Of a DNA stretch of 11,171 bases, positions 8,374 to 11,171 are shown in pieces; within the stretch, counting starts at the first letter, position 1, and each line of letters begins with the position of its first letter. The translations under genes were made by a program, and so were the position numbers. Origin of the DNA: Cyclobacteriaceae bacterium (lineage in GTDB: Bacteria; Bacteroidota; Bacteroidia; Cytophagales; Cyclobacteriaceae); NCBI GenBank assembly GCA_019751475.1, contig JAIENH010000225.1:1-11171 (forward strand), in the 5' to 3' direction. The notes below the pieces were generated by a model. The model worked only from the letters and a program-made list of their open reading frames with translations. It did no database searches and was not told where the DNA came from.

Positions 8374-8381
8374 TACTTTTG
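8374..8381 (+). promoter_or_regulatory. Minus-7 box TACTTTTG for the aspartic protease gene
   Basis: TACTTTTG is a perfect TAnnTTTG element, 18 bp before the chosen ATG at 8400 and just beyond the dnaK terminator. No TTTG is found 19-21 bp upstream. It supports the ATG at 8400 over the TTG at 8379, which falls inside the box. Confidence 0.5.
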
Positions 8382-8399
8382 AATAGAAATTTGAAGCTA

Positions 8400-8819
8400 A
8401 TGGGATTAGTTTATGCAAATGTCGAACTGATTAACGCAGAAGATTTGCTTTTAGCGCGAAGGAATATCATTGGCGCAGATGAAATAAAAAAAATGCAGGT
8501 AAGCGCGTTAGTCGATACTGGAGCTTATATGCTTTGTATCAACGAGAACATTCAAGAACAATTACAATTACCTATTTTAGAAAAAAGAAAGGGTCAATCA
8601 GCTACTGGCCAAATTGCTGAATTTGATGTGGTGGGTCCGATAGAGTTGCGCTTTAAAAACAGGCGGACAATGTGTAACGCAATGGTTTTGCCGGGCGACA
8701 ATGAAGTGTTGCTGGGTGCCATTCCCCTTGAGGACATGGATGTATTAATACACCCACAACGACAAGAGTTAATCGTAAACCCAGACCACCCGTATTTTGC
8801 GCAGATGAAGCTTAAATGA
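8400..8819 (+). CDS. Clan AA aspartic protease (retropepsin-like)
   Basis: This small cytoplasmic protein has 139 residues from ATG 8400. The family typically begins MGLxYAxxELIN, as here, so the more upstream in-frame TTG at 8379 is unlikely. The catalytic motif is ALVDTGAYMLCIN (36-48), with Asp39-Thr40-Gly41. The matching hydrophobic-hydrophobic-Gly element is VLLGAIPLEDMDVLI (103-117), with Leu104-Leu105-Gly106. A single DTG lobe means it must dimerise to form an active site, as in retroviral proteases. There is no signal peptide or membrane segment. Cellular substrates of this bacterial family are not known to me. It lies between the dnaK terminator and the S9 hydrolase gene, 158 bp from the latter, and is probably monocistronic. 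Confidence 0.85.
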   Translation: MGLVYANVELINAEDLLLARRNIIGADEIKKMQVSALVDTGAYMLCINENIQEQLQLPILEKRKGQSATGQIAEFDVVGPIELRFKNRRTMCNAMVLPGDNEVLLGAIPLEDMDVLIHPQRQELIVNPDHPYFAQMKLK

Positions 8820-8977
8820 TCCGTTGATATCGGCTTTTGTTCTTTGCCTGATCAAAAATTCGCCCTATAGTGAAATCAACTTTTTTGCAAGGTGAAGGGC
8901 ATGCGAGGCAATCACTATCAAAAAGTAATTGCACATGTAAAGGCGATTGAGTTAGTTGGGAAACATTATACCCGACT

Positions 8978-10045
8978 ATGAGAAACATTGCCACCCTTAC
9001 CCTCCTCACCTTTGCTCTGCTTGCCCATGGCCAAAGCCAGAACGATGAAATCAAAAAACTAAAGGAAGAGCTTACCAGCCTCAGCTTTCAGATCGACCGC
9101 TTGCGGAAAGCCAACGATGATGTTCTCTGGTATAACAAGGTGGGCGATGTAGCTTTCATCGACAAGGTGGCTATCACAGGGCCGGCCGAAAAGAGCGATA
9201 AAAACCCTACGGCACAGGGCGCCAACAATCCGCTTGTGTTTCGCAGCTACATCTTCATTCCCAAAAACTTTGACATGAACAAAAAGTACCCGCTGTTGAT
9301 TTATGCACACGGTGGTGTTCATGGCGACTTAGATACCTTCTCCGCACATATTATTCGCGAGCTGATGGCGCAAGGCTATATCGTGGCCGCTCCTGATTAC
9401 CGTGGCAGCACAGGCTACGGTCAGGGCTTCTACGAGGCCATCGACTACGGTGACAAAGAAGTGGTGGATGCCAACAAGACCCGAGACTATGTTGTGGAGA
9501 ACTACGGTTTCGTGGACAAAGACCGCGTAGGCATCCTGGGGTGGAGTCATGGTGGTATGATTACGCTACTTGATATTTTCGCCAACCCGGATGAGTATAA
9601 AGTGGCCTATGCAGGTGTGCCGGTAAGCGATTTGATTGCCCGCATGGGCTACAAAACACAGGGCTATCGCGAACTTTTCTCTGCCGACTACCACATTGGC
9701 AAATCAGCTTACGAAAATGTAGGTGAATACCGCAAACGCTCGCCTGTGTGGAATGCCCATAAGCTAAAGACTGCACTTCTCATACACACCAACACCAATG
9801 ATGAAGACGTGAATGTGCTGGAGGTGGAGCAATTGATCCGTGCACTAAAAGCCGAAAACAAAAAATTTGAATATCAGATTTATGAAAACATTGAAGGCGG
9901 ACACATCTTCGACCGGATTGATACCAAAGTCGGAAAAGAAATACGTCTCAAGATCTACAAGTTTCTGAATGGTTACCTAAACCCCGTCAAGCCCTTTCAA
10001 TCGCTACAAGAAATGGAACGGGCGAGTTATTATTTTCAAAAGTAA
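8978..10045 (+). CDS. Exported S9-type (prolyl oligopeptidase-like) alpha/beta hydrolase
   Basis: The 355-residue protein has a signal peptide (MRNIATLTLLTFALLAHGQS, cleavage near 18-19), then a charged heptad-like helix (about 22-46, probably coiled coil), and an alpha/beta-hydrolase domain from about residue 88. The nucleophile elbow is GWSHGG (188-193, Ser190) and the oxyanion region YAHGG (109-113). The S9 signature PDYRGSTGYGQGF (139-151) is followed by YGDKEVVD (157-164). The acid is most likely Asp275 in TNTNDEDV, and the base His309 in EGGHIFDR. The large beta-propeller of full-length S9 peptidases is absent, so it may act on small peptides or esters in the periplasm. An overlapping 26-codon reading frame ends on its start codon (ATGA). 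Confidence 0.85.
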   Translation: MRNIATLTLLTFALLAHGQSQNDEIKKLKEELTSLSFQIDRLRKANDDVLWYNKVGDVAFIDKVAITGPAEKSDKNPTAQGANNPLVFRSYIFIPKNFDMNKKYPLLIYAHGGVHGDLDTFSAHIIRELMAQGYIVAAPDYRGSTGYGQGFYEAIDYGDKEVVDANKTRDYVVENYGFVDKDRVGILGWSHGGMITLLDIFANPDEYKVAYAGVPVSDLIARMGYKTQGYRELFSADYHIGKSAYENVGEYRKRSPVWNAHKLKTALLIHTNTNDEDVNVLEVEQLIRALKAENKKFEYQIYENIEGGHIFDRIDTKVGKEIRLKIYKFLNGYLNPVKPFQSLQEMERASYYFQK

Positions 10046-10153
10046 ACTGAAATTCATACTTCTATCAACGAAAAAATAAGCAAAAAGAAAGCTCCCATAA
10101 TTAGTACTGTTGGAATGATATGGCATGTGGGGTTAAATGGGGGCCGCACGATA

Positions 10154-10188
10154 AATTCAAAATTTAAAATTCAAGATTGAAGATTTCA
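10154..10188. repeat. Heptanucleotide tandem repeat, about five units
   Basis: Five consecutive 7-mers follow the pattern RATTNAA: AATTCAA, AATTTAA, AATTCAA, GATTGAA and a degenerate GATTTCA. The tract lies in the 149-bp gap between two convergent genes, six bp beyond the stop of the minus-strand hydrolase. Similar AATTCAAAATT-type tracts are common between Bacteroidota genes in my recollection; no copy number in this genome can be given. Confidence 0.6.
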
Positions 10189-10194
10189 GGTCGC

Positions 10195-11171
10195 TTACTT
10201 TTTTCTGCGACTGATGATGAACGCTTGCACAACAAAAACTGCGGTGAGGAAAATGCAGAGCCACCCAAACCAATCGCCCCATGTGGAGTAAAGGGTGCGC
10301 GCGTGATACACGGGTGCGCGTGCGAGCAGCGATGTGGCGGTTCCGTTTTCGCAATTGGCTTCGGCCACGATGCGGCCGCGGTAGTCGCTGACGGTGAGGC
10401 GACCCTGGCGGCCGCCACGCACCATGGTGTAGCCGTTTTCCACTCCGCGCAGCACGGCCATGCGCGCGTGCAGCCAACCGTCTTGCACAAAATCCCACGC
10501 GGGCACGAAGAGCACATCAACGTCTTGATAGCTGCGGAGCCATGTTGGAAAATCCATGTCTTTGCAAATGGCCATGCCCGCGGCAAACGGTGTATCGCTT
10601 AACAGGCCCACGCGCGTACCACGCTGGAAGTGTCCTTCAAAACCTTTTACATGAAATCGCTTTTGGTATTGCTGCACCGCGCCCGCGGGCGGAATGAACT
10701 CCACGAGGTTTCGCCACGTGCTGTCTTCGTTGGCGGCCACGCCCCCGATGATAGTGGTGTTGAGTTGTGTGGCTGCATGGCTGAAGACTGCGAGCAATGA
10801 GTCTTTCTGAATTTTGTTGAGGTGAAGAACTTTTTCGGGAAAGAGCACGTAGCGCGCGCCTTGCTTGGCGAGCGAAGAAATTTGTTCGATGTATTGGCTG
10901 ATGATTTTATTCTTGGCACGTTTCGGGTTTGATGTGTCGCTGTACAATTCTTCGGAGACTGCGGTGATACCAACGGGCACTTCGGTGTGGGGTTTTGTTT
11001 GGTTTACACGAACGAGGCCAAACACGATTGTGCCAAGCAGTATTGTGCTTGCGATGGCGATGGTGAAAATTTGTTTGCTTCTGTTGCCTCGAAAATACCA
11101 AGCGGTGACAATGGCCGCAGGAAGTAGCGAAGCGATGAAGACGATTCCCCAAATGCCAGTGACAGATGCAA
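10195..11171 (-). CDS. Membrane-anchored carbon-nitrogen hydrolase, Lnt-like (C-terminal part, truncated by window edge)
   Basis: An open frame runs in from the right edge and gives 324 visible residues. There is no need for the internal GTG at 11025, because the frame continues upstream through two membrane helices (visible residues about 5-26 and 33-52). A nitrilase-fold domain follows (about 65-290), with the Glu-Lys-Cys triad apparent as FPEK (Glu112), YQKRF (Lys170) and AICKDMDFP (Cys202). A last helix WFGWLCIFLTAVFVVQAFI (about 300-318) ends in a basic RRKK tail. Helices, an external nitrilase domain and a terminal helix match apolipoprotein N-acyltransferase, which adds the third acyl chain to lipoproteins. 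However, ICKDMDFP differs from the usual ICYE-type motif, so a related paralogue is possible. The N-terminus is outside the window. The 3' half is markedly GC-rich. Confidence 0.7.
   Translation of the reverse strand, partial: ASVTGIWGIVFIASLLPAAIVTAWYFRGNRSKQIFTIAIASTILLGTIVFGLVRVNQTKPHTEVPVGITAVSEELYSDTSNPKRAKNKIISQYIEQISSLAKQGARYVLFPEKVLHLNKIQKDSLLAVFSHAATQLNTTIIGGVAANEDSTWRNLVEFIPPAGAVQQYQKRFHVKGFEGHFQRGTRVGLLSDTPFAAGMAICKDMDFPTWLRSYQDVDVLFVPAWDFVQDGWLHARMAVLRGVENGYTMVRGGRQGRLTVSDYRGRIVAEANCENGTATSLLARAPVYHARTLYSTWGDWFGWLCIFLTAVFVVQAFIISRRKK

Noticed and set aside
8379..8399. TTG start for the aspartic protease
   Set aside because: The TTG lies inside the TACTTTTG minus-7 box, and the family N-terminus begins at the ATG at 8400.
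10157..10602. Overlapping open frames on both strands within the GC-rich 3' part of the Lnt-like gene
   Set aside because: High GC removes stop codons by chance; only the frame with the Glu-Lys-Cys nitrilase motifs and membrane helices makes sense.

Overview
The window looks like ordinary chromosome from a Bacteroidota bacterium, most likely of the Cytophagales type. The evidence is moderate GC, weak or absent Shine-Dalgarno sequences, several TAnnTTTG-type minus-7 promoter boxes, and gene families common in that phylum: clan AA aspartic protease, exported caspase-like peptidase, CotH-like exported protein and a bestrophin-like membrane protein. No phylogenetic search was possible, so the assignment rests on pattern recognition. 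There is no tRNA, rRNA, CRISPR array, insertion sequence or phage gene that I can see.

Layout. At the left edge is the 5' part of an RluA-type pseudouridine synthase gene (minus strand, running off the window), divergent from a Uma2/DUF820 PD-(D/E)XK nuclease-like gene. That gene converges, with only 11 bp between, on a complete prfC (peptide chain release factor 3, minus strand). Upstream of prfC lies a two-gene minus-strand operon with a 4-bp ATGA overlap: an exported beta-sandwich protein of unknown function followed by an exported caspase-like (C14) cysteine peptidase. Further upstream on the minus strand is a four-helix membrane protein resembling bestrophin-like channels. It is divergent from an exported protein with CotH-type atypical-kinase motifs.

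The right half holds a complete dnaK with a strong intrinsic terminator, a single-lobe retropepsin-like protease with its own minus-7 box, and an exported S9-type alpha/beta hydrolase. On the minus strand, the C-terminal 324 residues of a membrane-anchored carbon-nitrogen hydrolase resembling apolipoprotein N-acyltransferase run off the right edge.

How the genes relate. Most appear to be independent housekeeping or envelope units. Translation and RNA modification are represented by the pseudouridine synthase and RF3, and protein folding by DnaK. At least four genes encode exported or membrane proteins concerned with proteolysis, hydrolysis or phosphoryl transfer outside the cytoplasm. The only clear co-translated pair is the beta-sandwich protein with the caspase-like peptidase. 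I see no convincing new multi-gene defence or mobile system. The most interesting signals are that pair, a sigma-54-like promoter with repeated TGNCA motifs in front of dnaK, the CotH-like exported protein, and a 7-bp tandem repeat between the two convergent genes at the right.
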